From the NCBI GenBank assembly GCA_903772945.1, contig CAICTM010000284.1:1-64000 (forward strand): a stretch of 64,000 nucleotides of DNA, in the 5' to 3' direction. Made by a program: the position numbers and the translations under genes. The notes below the pieces were generated by a model, which saw only the letters and a list, made by a program, of their open reading frames with translations, did not search any database and was not told the origin of the DNA. Each line of letters starts with the position of its first letter. The first letter of the stretch is position 1. Of this stretch, positions 51,214 through 61,837 are shown one piece after another. The DNA is from Seminavis robusta. Lineage: Eukaryota; Bacillariophyta; Bacillariophyceae; Naviculales; Naviculaceae.

Positions 51214-53589
51214 TTAAGCAATATCCAAAGCAGGTAGCACAAAGTGGAACATTCCGAGCTTGGCCTGCAGAGGCGTGGAACTCAAGGGTGTTGATCCATC
51301 ATCGCCCAAAACGACGAAGTTGTATTCTCCTTGCATGCGTGCTACCGCCGGTGTCTTGTCCAATTTGGGCTTGACACTCAAGGGAGCTGTGCTGGTATAC
51401 TCAAAACTCTCGCCAGACTTCAACACTGGTTGGCGCCCAGTGACACCTGGTCCTTGCACCACGTCCTTGTTGGAGCTGCCAATGGTCTGAATCTCAAAAC
51501 GACGCGACACCAATTGGATCGCCTTCTCGGATTCGTTGGTAATGCGTATATTGTAGGCAAAGCAGTGCTTGTCCAAGGATGAATCCGATCGTTCGGGTCT
51601 GTAAGACGACGTCACCTGGACACGAATATCTTCCGTCACTTCCTCCGAGGAATCATTCAATTTGGCGGTAATATCACCCGTCTTCATATCGGCATCTCCG
51701 GGCAACGTCGAGGCAGGAGCCGCCGAAGGTGTCGTGGCGGGCTTCGTGGCGGCTGGAGCCGGGGCACTGGCCTCAACTGCATCGTCCTCGTCGTCATCAT
51801 CCTCTTCTTCCTCCTCCTCATCGTCATCGGCCCTGCTAAAGGGTTGCACACGCTGATCATCGGGGAAAATGAAATGGAACATTCCCAATTCGGCGGTGGC
51901 TTCACCACCCGCTTCAATCTGTGCTTCCGTGGCGGTATCCTGTCCGTCCTTGAGGGTTACGTATCGGTATTCTCCCTTCATGCGAGCCGCAATAATGGTG
52001 GTCCCAATGGGTCGCACACTGAGAGGGGCAGTCGACGTGTACTCAAAGACTTCGCCAGGTTTCAAAACGGGAGTTCTTCCCGTGACACCTTCCCCCTGCA
52101 CGACATCTTTCATGCTGGATCCGACGGTCTGAATTTCGAATCGACGTCCCAAGAGCTGAATGGTGTCGGTGGGAGAATTATTGGTGATGCGGATAGTGTA
52201 CTGGAAACAATGCTTGCGCATGGGAGGATCGGATTGTTCCTTGTTGTAGACCGACGACACTTCCACTTCCAACGGTCCCGTGGTGGTGGTGGACGACGAT
52301 TCAATTTTGAGATCAGCCAGATCTCCTTGCGTGACATCGCTATCGCCTGGAAGACGAGGACGTCCACCCGAAGCTTCGGCAGCGGCCGCTTCTCGCGCCT
52401 TGTCGGCACTGGATTTCTCGCCCGAATCCGCGTCACTGGTGCTGCTGCTACTGCTGGGAGTGACGGCAGAGGACTCACCCGACTGTCCCAATTGCTTGCG
52501 ACGGACCTTCTTGACTTCTTCCCGTGCTTCTTCGAGTGCTTTTTCCATACTCTTGGTTCGATTCTCGGGTTCTTCCGGTAGCTTTCCCAAGATTTCCTTG
52601 GCCCGATCACGCTTCTTCTTGTTGTCTTCTTCAATTTCATCCATGAGTCGTCGCATGACCCGTTCTCGTCGTTCCTTGGCTTCTCGGTCTTCTCTCAATC
52701 CAGGATTGCGCATATCTTCTTCGTACTGGCGCTTTTCCTTTTCGATATTTTTTGATCGTTCCGCCATCATGGCCCGTCCACGGGCCGCTCGATCTTGCCG
52801 GATTTCTCGCTCCAAGACGGCCGCGGCACGAGACGGACTAATCCCAATGTCGTAAATTTCCGTGTGCACGGCATATCCCTTCTGGCCAATGGTAATACCG
52901 GGTGGTGGTCCACCGACCTTTTCGGCCAACTTTTTCAAATAGTTAATCTCTTCCTCGGGATCTCCCAATTGAATGGCATCACGAAGTCGTTCGTTGATGG
53001 CAAACCAAGGATCCCGCTCGTACCGGCGCTTCATGTCATTATTGGCTTCGACCCATCCAGCGTGATCCTTGCGCATTCGGAGATCGGGCAAATCATTTTT
53101 GCGCACTTGTCGCATGACGGTGAGATTTTCCTTGCGTTCTTCGGGTGACATGGTCTGCGTGAGTTGCTCGTCACTCGCGCGGCTTTTCAATAATTCCTCC
53201 TTGTCTTCGCTCTTGAAATACCGAGAAGGACGAGGCTTGATGATGGGATTGGGATCCCACGGATCGAGCTTCAAACCGGTAAAGGGAGACTTGGCACCCG
53301 AGTAACTACCGGCCAATTCCATATCGTCATCTTCCTCTTCGTCATCGTCGTCATAATCATCCTCGTCTTCATCGTCATCATCGTCTTTGGAGGATGATTT
53401 GTCCATGCCCAGAAATCCAGCAAACAGCTTGGTAGATGAGTTGGACAGCCATTGAGGGGTAGGACTGATGATGGAATTTGTGCTTGTGGTGGTCTTCCAA
53501 ATGGCAGTGGAAGGAGTAAACGCACCCACAAAGGGAATGCTCACAGCATGGGCCAGAAACAAACTGACGGCAATCGGTGTGGCCTTCAT
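51214..53589 (-). CDS. Plastid-type protein with two ApaG (DUF525) domains
   Basis: 791 residues in one exon. The N-terminus is a signal peptide ending VGAFTPSTA, an ASAF-type plastid motif. An acidic run lies at about 67-92. Next is a charged helical region with a possible UvrB/UvrC-type motif (INERLRDAIQLGDPEEEINYLKKL) and a long Arg/Glu coiled coil. ApaG 1 is at about 435-585: VEVSSVYNKEQSDP, QYTIRITNNSPTDTIQLLGR, VVQGEGVTGRTPVLKPGEVF, EYTSTAPLSV. ApaG 2 is at about 650-791, with the same landmarks (VVQGPGVTGRQPVLKSGESF). The domains are linked by an Asp/Glu tract. ApaG domains are beta-sandwich folds also found in F-box (FBXO3) and DNA-polymerase-interacting proteins; the role here is unknown. 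Confidence 0.8.
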   Translation of the reverse strand: MKATPIAVSLFLAHAVSIPFVGAFTPSTAIWKTTTSTNSIISPTPQWLSNSSTKLFAGFLGMDKSSSKDDDDDEDEDDYDDDDEEEDDDMELAGSYSGAKSPFTGLKLDPWDPNPIIKPRPSRYFKSEDKEELLKSRASDEQLTQTMSPEERKENLTVMRQVRKNDLPDLRMRKDHAGWVEANNDMKRRYERDPWFAINERLRDAIQLGDPEEEINYLKKLAEKVGGPPPGITIGQKGYAVHTEIYDIGISPSRAAAVLEREIRQDRAARGRAMMAERSKNIEKEKRQYEEDMRNPGLREDREAKERRERVMRRLMDEIEEDNKKKRDRAKEILGKLPEEPENRTKSMEKALEEAREEVKKVRRKQLGQSGESSAVTPSSSSSTSDADSGEKSSADKAREAAAAEASGGRPRLPGDSDVTQGDLADLKIESSSTTTTGPLEVEVSSVYNKEQSDPPMRKHCFQYTIRITNNSPTDTIQLLGRRFEIQTVGSSMKDVVQGEGVTGRTPVLKPGEVFEYTSTAPLSVRPIGTTIIAARMKGEYRYVTLKDGQDTATEAQIEAGGEATAELGMFHFIFPDDQRVQPFSRADDDEEEEEEDDDDEDDAVEASAPAPAATKPATTPSAAPASTLPGDADMKTGDITAKLNDSSEEVTEDIRVQVTSSYRPERSDSSLDKHCFAYNIRITNESEKAIQLVSRRFEIQTIGSSNKDVVQGPGVTGRQPVLKSGESFEYTSTAPLSVKPKLDKTPAVARMQGEYNFVVLGDDGSTPLSSTPLQAKLGMFHFVLPALDIA

Positions 53590-54264
53590 GGTAGTATTTT
53601 ATTTATTTATTTACCACAGACAAAATGACACAACAACACACCACCCAAGATCTCTTAATTGAATAATGACAGAAAGGTATGGATTTGATAGCAATCAATC
53701 GTGAAGCAAGCAAGGACCTCGCTCTGCTTTGTTGCTGAAATCAAAAGAATGACACAGATGGATCTGTTCTTCTCTCTCTTTCGAGTTATGCGAAGACTCA
53801 CGAACACAATCAAGATGGCCCGATCCGGTTGGAGTGAGAAAACGGGGAGCGTCGCCTGTCACAATTCGAAAAGGTATAGAGGTAGTTAATTTCTCTTATA
53901 TATCAACATACATAAAGTAATTTGAGATTAACAATGCCTATTACTTCAGAATTTCGAAGAATGCTTTCCATCTGCGAGCTGGTCCTGACATCTGTATGAT
54001 CTCTCGCTTTGGATTTGACTGACGTCATATTATCAGAGAAAAAGATCCACTCATCATGCTGCCAGCAGGCTGTCATTGGCATTCGACGAATTTCTACAAC
54101 AGGCTCCTTGCATCTTGCATGCAAGGTGTTGCGAGGACTCTAGACTACAGTACTGCGTAATTTAGGTTTTGAGGAATGAAGATGGTATCAACACCTAAAA
54201 AAGGTACCTATAGAACCCTAATTTTGTGTTAGCTGCTTTCTATATATGCATTACTATTTTATTT
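53590..54264. other. Intergenic, no gene seen
   Basis: Starts with a (TTTA)n run beside the ApaG start codon. A TGACGTCA palindrome is at 54020-54027. Confidence 0.5.
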
Positions 54265-55218
54265 TTATTGCACTCCTTGCAACGCTTGATAGGATTCGGA
54301 CAAGAACTCTTGGCAGGCATCCCGTATTTCCCGACTGGCACTTTTCGTTTTTTCCGTGCTATCTTCTTGCCATTCCTTTTTGCGATTCCCTCGTCCTTTG
54401 GAATACATTTCCGACACAGCCAATATGCGATCAATATGCGGTTGGCCAATAGGAACTCCCATGTGCGTGGGTAGAATGGTCTCGTACATGCTTGTCGGGA
54501 GGGTATCGTAATTGACGGCACGACCTTTTCCATTACTTTGTTGAATGTTGGACAAGGCCGATTCGGTAATGGTAGCCAAATGAGCGGCACAGAATTGTTC
54601 CGGTGACAAGTCGGATGTGGAGTAATGTCCGTGTCGTTTGGCGACTTGTAGTGTGGCGAGGGGAGGTCGATGCAACGATCGTAAACAATTGGCCTGCTTG
54701 TAACCTCGTGCCAGATGCGACATGATGACTTGTACGGGTTCGCGGTAGACAAATATCCAGGGTGTATCGGGAAATGCGTGTCGAAAGACGTGAATGTACT
54801 TACTGCCCACGGATTGAATTTTGAAAAAGACGCGTTCTTCGGACGGATCGTTGGTCCGACTCATCATGTACAAGACATCTCGAACAATCATGGCGGCCTG
54901 ATCGATGGTGCAGAGTTCAAACGCATCGCCACAGACTTTGAACGCCGTGACGGGAGGAGGACTTTCGGAATAGACGCGATGTTGTGTCGGATTGGAGGCA
55001 ATGAGTGTATTGGCGACCAGGGTAGACCCACAACGACTTTCGTGAAAGACAACGCCCGTCACATTGAGTGGTTTGGGGACATGGATATCAGTAGGTTGTC
55101 GTGAATTCGTTTCGTCCATATCCCGGGCCATGGCGGCAATATCCAAAAGTGGCAGTCGGACTCGGGTGTTTTCGCATTTGTGGGAATTTTGAATGACATC
55201 TCGAAACATGGGGACTGT

Positions 55219-55249
<31 letters not shown>

Positions 55250-55733
55250 AGAAAACGTGTATTGTTGTGATGAGATAAGATAACAAAAGATGAGATGAGA
55301 TAAGATAACCAAAAAGATAATACACCAACCAGCAGATCAGAAAGAAGAAAGCAAGACACATACCAGACGACGGATCCTTTTTGTGGGCTGCCCAATTGAC
55401 TTTGCAAAAGATCCCATAGATCCCCGCATAACTATCCGAAGGCGCTTGCCGTAGTTCCCTGGATACCACTTCGATATCCACCAAATTCAAATCGGCTGCC
55501 AAGATACGTTCGGCGTCCCTACCCATTGGCTTCTTCAGGCGTCGCCGTCGGAGCTTGCTAAACAGAGATTGTCGGTCCGTTTGCTCCTCATTCGCATTGG
55601 AATACTTTTGATCTAACATATACAGACACCCAATAGATATCACAAACACTAACAGTACGACGCCAATCTTCTTCCCAAGCTTTCGCCGTGCCGCAGAACC
55701 ATCGTTTTCCTTCATTGTAATATCATTTATCAT
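54265..55733 (-). CDS. Type II membrane sulfotransferase-like protein, two exons
   Basis: Exon 1 is 55733-55364 (leaves 1 nt) and exon 2 is 55214-54265; the intron runs GTATGT to CAACAG. 439 residues. A signal-anchor (KIGVVLLVFVISIGCLYML) lies near residue 25. The 5'-PAPS-binding P-loop is GVVFHESRCGSTLVANTLIA, and a 3'-phosphate-binding block is in TPWIFVYREPVQVIMSHLARGY. Downstream is NYDTLPTSMYETILPTHMG. The layout is that of a Golgi sulfotransferase acting on a glycan or protein tyrosine; the acceptor is unknown. The acceptor splice site follows a CA repeat. Two TGACGTCA palindromes lie upstream. Confidence 0.75.
55219..55245. repeat. (TG)n microsatellite at the 3' end of the sulfotransferase intron
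   Basis: About 13 TG units on the plus strand, read as (CA)n on the coding strand, ending 3-4 nt before the AG acceptor. Confidence 0.9.
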
Positions 55734-55920
55734 CTAATTCTGTGGTCTCTGCTGTGGTCTCTGCCTTTGCGACGACCGAAAGTGGCGTCTTTGGTTTCTT
55801 ATTGTAGGAGGCCAAAGCAATCTACGACAGGGATGAGGATACCGGTAGCACTCGGTGCATTGCACGTGTGGCGGCTCGAAACGCGCCACAACAAAGGGCT
55901 GTCCAACTGGTGCCTCGCTA

Positions 55921-55928
55921 TGACGTCA
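55921..55928. promoter_or_regulatory. TGACGTCA palindrome 188 bp upstream of the sulfotransferase ATG
   Basis: An exact CRE-type bZIP site. TGACGT elements act in CO2/cAMP-responsive diatom promoters such as the Phaeodactylum carbonic anhydrase gene; function here is inference. Confidence 0.35.
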
Positions 55929-56228
55929 GCCCAAGTGAGGGAAGAGGAACAACACAATGAGGATCAGCTCCCTTCCTTCCAACACAATGGACAGTGCATG
56001 ACAATGATCTGCGACGGTCATGAAGAACATGAGCAGTGAACAGAGGGAATCGAGGTTAGCAAGTGCTACTAGAAGAGATTTTGTGCCTAGAAGAAGAATC
56101 GGTCCAGTAGGAACGAACCGACAAGTTTACTAAATAATTTCTTTATTATGGAAATTCAGTAGTCAATTAGAGGCGTGCCGGCTCGAACCGGTCCAAAATA
56201 CAGACCGGGTGTTCCATTAAATAAATTA

Positions 56229-56236
56229 TGACGTCA
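56229..56236. promoter_or_regulatory. Second TGACGTCA palindrome, about 500 bp upstream of the sulfotransferase
   Basis: Same 8-bp palindrome, embedded in ATTATGACGTCATCGTATGA. Confidence 0.3.
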
Positions 56237-56872
56237 TCGTATGACATGCAAACGCTCACATTTTCGATCAACCCACATAAGAAAATTTGGTTTCGTGTGC
56301 TTTACGTTCAGCGACCATGTGCAAAAATTTCGTTCGCTACACAACGTTGAGAGGGAGTCAACCACGATACAACCTATCTTTCTATTTTGAAGGTTGTAGT
56401 GCTGATCCCAATACCAGTTTCATTCAGATCCATAAGTCTGTAAGGTTCTTCGGGGCAGCAACTGTGTCCGTAAACATAGACATAGCAATTGATACAGTGG
56501 TACGATTGATTACTCTTCCGGGAAATCTTTTCCAGAAGATGTATGTTCGATTTGAAGAGCGTTGAAAGGAATGCAAGATTGACTGGAGTAAACCGTATCT
56601 TTTAGCTAAAACTAGAATTGTTCAATTTCTGGAGCAATTACTATGGTATAAGGTTGTAATAGAATTTGAACAACAACCTTTTATGCTAGCTATCAGGGTT
56701 TTTAGCCAACGGAAGGTAAAGAGAGGAGCAACTCCTGGGGTATCAATCCGAATCGGACGCACGAAAGAAATGGACCTGAAATTCAGTTCAGATCATTTCA
56801 GTTGTCGGTTCATTTCAGTTCATAAAATCTCAATCTCAAAAACCAAAACCGAAAGTCGAATCTATGCCATTT

Positions 56873-57209
56873 TCAACCATGCCCATAATACCCACCATTG
56901 TATCCGCCATTGCTCGGTCCATTGTTTTGTCGACCATGATCATGACCACGACCATGACCATCGCTTCCGTTGTGTCCTCTAGGTACGTAATAGCCCCGGT
57001 CATGATGCATTTCATTCTGTGCAACGTATTGCTGACCATTCCAATCTCCACGATATTCTTTGCGGTAGGGAAGTGGATTGGATCCGTCATGTCGAACCAT
57101 CATGGGTCTTTCATAGCTACCTTGATACGGTTCGGGAGGAGTGTATTGTCGTGGAGGACCGGGCGGTGGCCCGGGTGGAGGACCATGGGGAGGCGGATAG
57201 GAATGATGG
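56873..57209 (-). pseudogene. Pro/Gly/His/Tyr-rich protein, 3' fragment cut by an LTR
   Basis: An open frame of about 112 codons that starts right at the LTR edge and ends GGYNGGYYGHG. It opens HHHSYPPPHGPPPGPPPGPP and continues with Tyr/Arg/Asn-rich low complexity. No ATG precedes it outside the LTR, so the 5' part has been separated by the insertion or later rearrangement. It could be an RNA-binding or structural low-complexity tail; no family recognised. Confidence 0.45.
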
Positions 57210-57424
57210 TGCACTACGCTAAAAGCTAGTGTAAAGATCTTTCGAGTGTTTTGAGTTTGAGAGAATGAAAGTTATGAGAGGATTAGAAAGCTATGAAAAC
57301 TAATCAACGAGAGAGATCTACAACCAAAGGATCGTAGATCTGAACTCCCGCGGGAGACTGTAAAGTGTGATAGAGTAGGTTGCGGTGGCAATCCTACTCA
57401 CTCCACGATCCAAAAACGGAGTAA
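57210..57424 (-). repeat. Partial LTR, subtype II
   Basis: The first half of a subtype II LTR, cut at AAAACGGAGTAA, where the complete LTR of copy 3 begins. It is nearly identical to the same half of 57425-57851. Confidence 0.8.
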
Positions 57425-57851
57425 TGCACTACGCTAAAAGCTAGTGTAAAGATCTTTCGAGTGTTTTGAGTTTGAGAGAATGAAAGTTATAAGAGGATTA
57501 GAAAGCTATGAAAACTAATCAACGAGAGAGATCCACAATCAAAGGATCGTAGATCTGAACTCCCGCGGGAGACTGTAGAGTGTGATAGAGTAGGTTGCGG
57601 TAGCAATCCTACTCACTCCAGCCACGATTCAAAAACGGAACGCGTGGAAGATTCGTCTAGCATTTATCTAGTAGCGTGGAATCTCTCCACGCCAGCTAAA
57701 TATCTAGCGCGATGTTTCACCATCGACCTAGTATGACTAGCGGTCATGAGAACCCTGTCTCAATGACTATTCACGAAAGACTCAGTCATGAGTCGAACTC
57801 AAACCCTATCTAGGATCGAGTCGCGAATAAGGCTAAGAGCCGTGTATTGCA
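57425..57851 (-). repeat. LTR (3', subtype II) of copy 3
   Basis: 427 bp, TGCACTACGC...GTGTATTGCA, with the subtype II middle (GGATCGTAGATCTGAACTCC). Confidence 0.85.
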
Positions 57852-58671
57852 TTCGCCCCCTGACAAGGGTCACGGAAGGCACGACATCAGTCGGACAAGG
57901 AGAACATATGAATTAAAGTGCGGGGCACTCTCCGGAGATTGGATGTAGACATGTGCGTCGCACGATGGCAATCCTACAAGGGGATCAGGCCTTGTATGGG
58001 TGTAAATACCTTATGTTCCAAGTCTGGTAGACTGTGCCGCTATTGGCGGTAGTATGTCGGAGCCGTACAGTGCCATTGTTATTGACTCGGTCTGTGTGGT
58101 AAGGACCTTGTGCGTTGGCTGACCGTATTAACGGTTCTGATACTGATGAATCATCATAGTGTCGTTGACATGGTGTTGATGAGGGACACGTGCCGTGTTC
58201 TCCTTATCGGTGTTTTTCTGGATAAGTCGTTGGCGACGTTCCTTAATGTATTTCCGGTTTGCTTTGAAACGGATGTGGTGAAGCTTGTCACGATTGACGC
58301 GCGTGAACTTGCGACGAAGTCCATGTTCATCCCGGAGAGTCTTCTCGACCTCTACGCGGGACTCACGTTCTCTTGTCCATGACGACCGGTCATGGATACT
58401 GGGTAACCCACGTCTGGTTCAGAACGATGGTTACTCCGTCTGCTGTCTTGGAGCAGCCCTTGGTAGTTCATTGGTCCAATGAATCTACGAAGTTACTTCC
58501 TGTTGGTAGGAAGAGCGATAGCTGGATCGCATCTGTTATCTTTTTAGTTAAGAGTTGGCTTCCTTCTCGAGAAGTCCAATTGTCTAGATACTCCAGTTCT
58601 TCCTATCGAGGAAGGCCTTGGTAGTGTTGATTTCAATCCCGACTTCTTGGAGTCTTTGGGGAAAGGTCATC

Positions 58672-59238
58672 CTACTGTTCAACGCGATCTGCGAGATCGA
58701 CGTCCGTTAGGATGAGTTGATCATCAACGTATGCACGGACATTTTCTAAGTCATGCATGCGTGCTTTCATCTTCCTTTGGAAGATGTCGGGACTATTACA
58801 TAGGCCCATTGGCAACCTCTGGTACTCGTGCTTTCCCTTCGGGAGTGCAATGGCATAGTGTTGCTTCGAGTGAGGTGACAGCTCGATGTGGTATTGTCCC
58901 GTGTTCAGGTCTAGACTGGTAGCGCACTTGAATCCATCTGGGTTCAAGAGCATGTCCTGTATTTTTGGGATAGGATAAGGCTTCCGCTTGATCCGTTTGT
59001 TCGGTTCCCGAAAATCCGAGATGAATCGTGCAGATCCCTCTTTCTTGGGAATGATAAAAGTTGGTGCCGCCCACTTGGAACGATTCACCTTCTTGAGTGC
59101 CCCTGTTTCGCAGAGACGTTCAACCTCCTTCTTAAGAGTGTTGGTATGGACCCGTGGAGTAGGGTGAGCCCTAGTGTAATAGGATTTAACGTCGGGACGA
59201 AGTTCTACTTCGTAGTCGTCCATTCGCAACTCTCCCAA
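58672..59238 (-). pseudogene. Reverse transcriptase region of copy 3 (Ty3/Gypsy)
   Basis: Open for 188 codons. Contains FIIPKKEGSARFISDFREPN, KPYPIPKIQDML, SLDLNTGQYHIEL, LPMGLCNSPDIFQ and AYVDDQLILT, the standard Ty3/Gypsy RT block order. Part of a broken pol. Confidence 0.85.
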
Positions 59239-59743
59239 AGTATCCTCGACTGGGTCGAAGCACTTGGTTGAAAAGGCATGAGGCAGTTCTTGCTCCTCCT
59301 TGTTTAACGGATTTCGACTCTGGCATATCTGCCTTAAGCCTATTTGTTCGTATGTCGTATCAAGGAATCTTCTTGGACTATTTGCATGTCGCTGACAGCT
59401 GCAGAATCGGAAATGGAGAAGTTCTCCTTTCTATTGTGTTCTCTCTTTCGCCGGGAAAAATGCTGGTTCCACCCAATGACATGGTAGTGAAATCAAACTT
59501 GATTCTTAGTCGCAGAGAGTTCTTGACCTATTATCACGTCTTGCGCCCCAAGTTCTTGGTGACGTGTAATTCCACTTGATAATTCTATCATCGTGGAACT
59601 CAGGAATCCGAGTGTGCCCTTACACTTCGTGCGGGGTTCAATTCCTTCATAGAAGCAGTCCGTAATGTTTGGACGCCCCCATGATTCTTCCACCTGGCTA
59701 AACCAGCACAGCAGCTTCGCACCACTATGACGTGGATTTCCAC

Positions 59744-61420
59744 TCATCGGAGTGTAACGGTTTTTGGTTTCCCTTTTTCTCGTCTGTTAAATCTAACATA
59801 GACGATAGGTTTGAGGTCTCTTGTCTTGCGACGTTTACGAGGTGGTTGGCCACGGACGAGGTTAACAATGCTAAATGGATCGTCAGAATCTAATTGAGCA
59901 GCTTCTAGGCAATCATCTAATTTGCCGTAGACTTCATCAGTTGCAAACAATTCTTGTTTACTAGTTAGTGAGATATCTTCATCACTTAGGTCTGAGAAAT
60001 CGGAACATGGTTCCGTTGAATCATCATCCTGGCCTAATCCTCGGACGGAGATTTCTCCATCCGATTGATTGAAATCGAAGTCGGCAAGAGCCTTGTCGAC
60101 TGCGGCCATTTTCTTGTCCATCATGTTGAGGGACCCGACAGAGGAGTTATCCTCGTTATCAGAGTCATCCGACTTGCGCTTGGCAACATGGTTGCATTCG
60201 CCTTTCTTCTTGTGATCGGCCTTGACAGCAGCGGTGGAGACTTTCTTCATAAGGACAGAAAGTTCTTTCTTGGTGTAGGACTTGGCATCGTCAGACTTCC
60301 GTTTCCAAGTCTTGTTCTTGTTGTACGCTGGCTTGCTATCGTTGCCAGACGAGGACTTGGACTTGAGTTTCTTCAGAGTCATGCAGTCAGCAGTATCGTG
60401 AGTGCTGGACTCGTGGTAGTCACACCACTTTCCTTCATTCTTGGAGGAGTGGTTGTTGTTGCGGCTAGACTTGTACTTCTTGCTACTGCTCTTCTTCGAA
60501 GTAGCTTGCTTGGCATCGCTGCCTTTGTCAAAGTCTTCAGCAGATTCATTGCGCTCACAGAATCCAATGAGAGACGTCATCTCGGCAGTGAAAGGATCAA
60601 AGTCGTGTTCGTCCATCTTGCACATCCAGGAACGAGGAATGCCATGACAGATGATGTCAATGAATTCGTCCTGGTTCAACTGTTGATTGGCACCGAAAGG
60701 TGGCAAACGTGGAAGTTCATCGGTGTTCATCCGAGTGAGGTTGTTGGTGTAGGCACGAGTTGTCATCTCGCTAGGCTTGCGCATCTTACGACGCATGAAG
60801 CGTTTCTGTTTTTCGAGAGCCTTGTAAGGACAGGCTTGTTCGATAACCGCGTTGATTCCAAAGGCGATGTCAGCATCACTTAGGGCGGGTTCTGTTGCAC
60901 CGTCCCATGCAGCCTGGACATGAGCCTGGAATTGGACTTCAGTTTCTCCAGAAGTCACGTCGCGTGGAGCAATTGCATTCACAGCAATTTGTCGAAGGGC
61001 GTTATGGCGCACGGCACGACTGCCTGCACACCCAGCTTCGTAGGCACTCTTTGCAGAGCTGGAAGTCATCTCCTTGAGAAGACGATGTTTGTCGTCGGGA
61101 CCAGCAAGGTTGAGTCCAACCTTCTCCATATTCGTGGCCCACTTGATGGTCTCACGTGGAGTGTTGGAGCCATGGATGATGGCTACCTTGAAAGTGTACT
61201 TGGCACTGGCTGCATCTGCAGGAATGGTGCGAAGTTTGTAGGTGGTTGCACGAGTGTCGTCGACCTCATTATCTTCGTCATTGTCAACAAGAGGAAGAAT
61301 GGGTTTGTCACGCAACTGTTTCTTGAAGTTGCTGAACGCATGCTTTCCTTGAGCAATCTTCATGGTGAAGGAATAGGTTGAGGGTAGCTGAAAGCTATTG
61401 TGTTTGTTAACAAAATGCAC
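59744..61420 (-). pseudogene. Gag region of copy 3
   Basis: A long open frame (558 codons). It has the gag core (WKSPxxx-free, Lys/Arg-rich) from MKIAQGKHAFSNFKKQLRDK and a zinc-knuckle-like CDYHESSTHDTADC as in Ty3/Gypsy, then Lys/Ser-rich and acidic segments towards the protease. It looks whole as a frame; the element as a whole is broken. Confidence 0.8.
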
Positions 61421-61837
61421 TACGCTAAAAGCTAGTGTAAAGATCTTTCGAGTGTTTTGAGTTTGAGAGAATGAGAGTTATGAGAGAGATTAGAAAGCTA
61501 CAAAAACTAATCCATGAGAGAGATCTTTGTGAAGCTCATTGAAGTTGGTCTCCCGTGGGATGCCTCGACGTGTGATATCGTAGGCTATGGTAATAACTCT
61601 ACGTACTCCACGGTCCATTTTCGGAATGCGTGGAAACTTCAGCTAGTTGCTGTCTAGTAGCGTGGAAGCTTTCCACGCCGGCAAAATATCTAGAGCGATG
61701 TTCCATCGACAACCTAGTATGACTAGCAGTCACGAGAACCCTGTCTCAATGACTATTCGCGAAGGACTACGTCATGAGTCGAACTCAAACCCTATCTAGG
61801 ATCGAATCGTGAATAAGGCTAAGAGCTGTATATTGCA
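61416..61837 (-). repeat. LTR (5', subtype I) of copy 3
   Basis: 422 bp, with the subtype I middle (GAAGCTCATTGAAGTTGGTC), unlike its partner at 57425. Confidence 0.85.

Larger units (their letters stand above)
55734..56872. other. Intergenic, no gene seen
   Basis: A 92-codon frame at 56287-56565 has no recognisable features. Contains the two TGACGTCA sites and an imperfect inverted CCGGCTCGAACCGG at about 56179. Confidence 0.45.
57425..61837 (-). mobile_element. Ty3/Gypsy-type LTR retrotransposon fossil, copy 3
   Basis: LTRs lie at 57425-57851 and 61416-61837; coding sense is minus. Parts: a long open gag, a reverse transcriptase block with YVDD, an integrase C-terminal trace near 58040-58110, and a purine-rich tract beside the left LTR. 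I see no RNase H or integrase core, so the interior appears shortened. The two LTRs are of different subtypes, with no matching target-site duplication. Broken in pol with several breaks, yet gag is open; the copy looks young but recombinant. Confidence 0.85.

Noticed and set aside
55088-55312. His/Thr-repeat frame across the (TG)n tract
   Set aside because: Artefact of the dinucleotide repeat inside the sulfotransferase intron.
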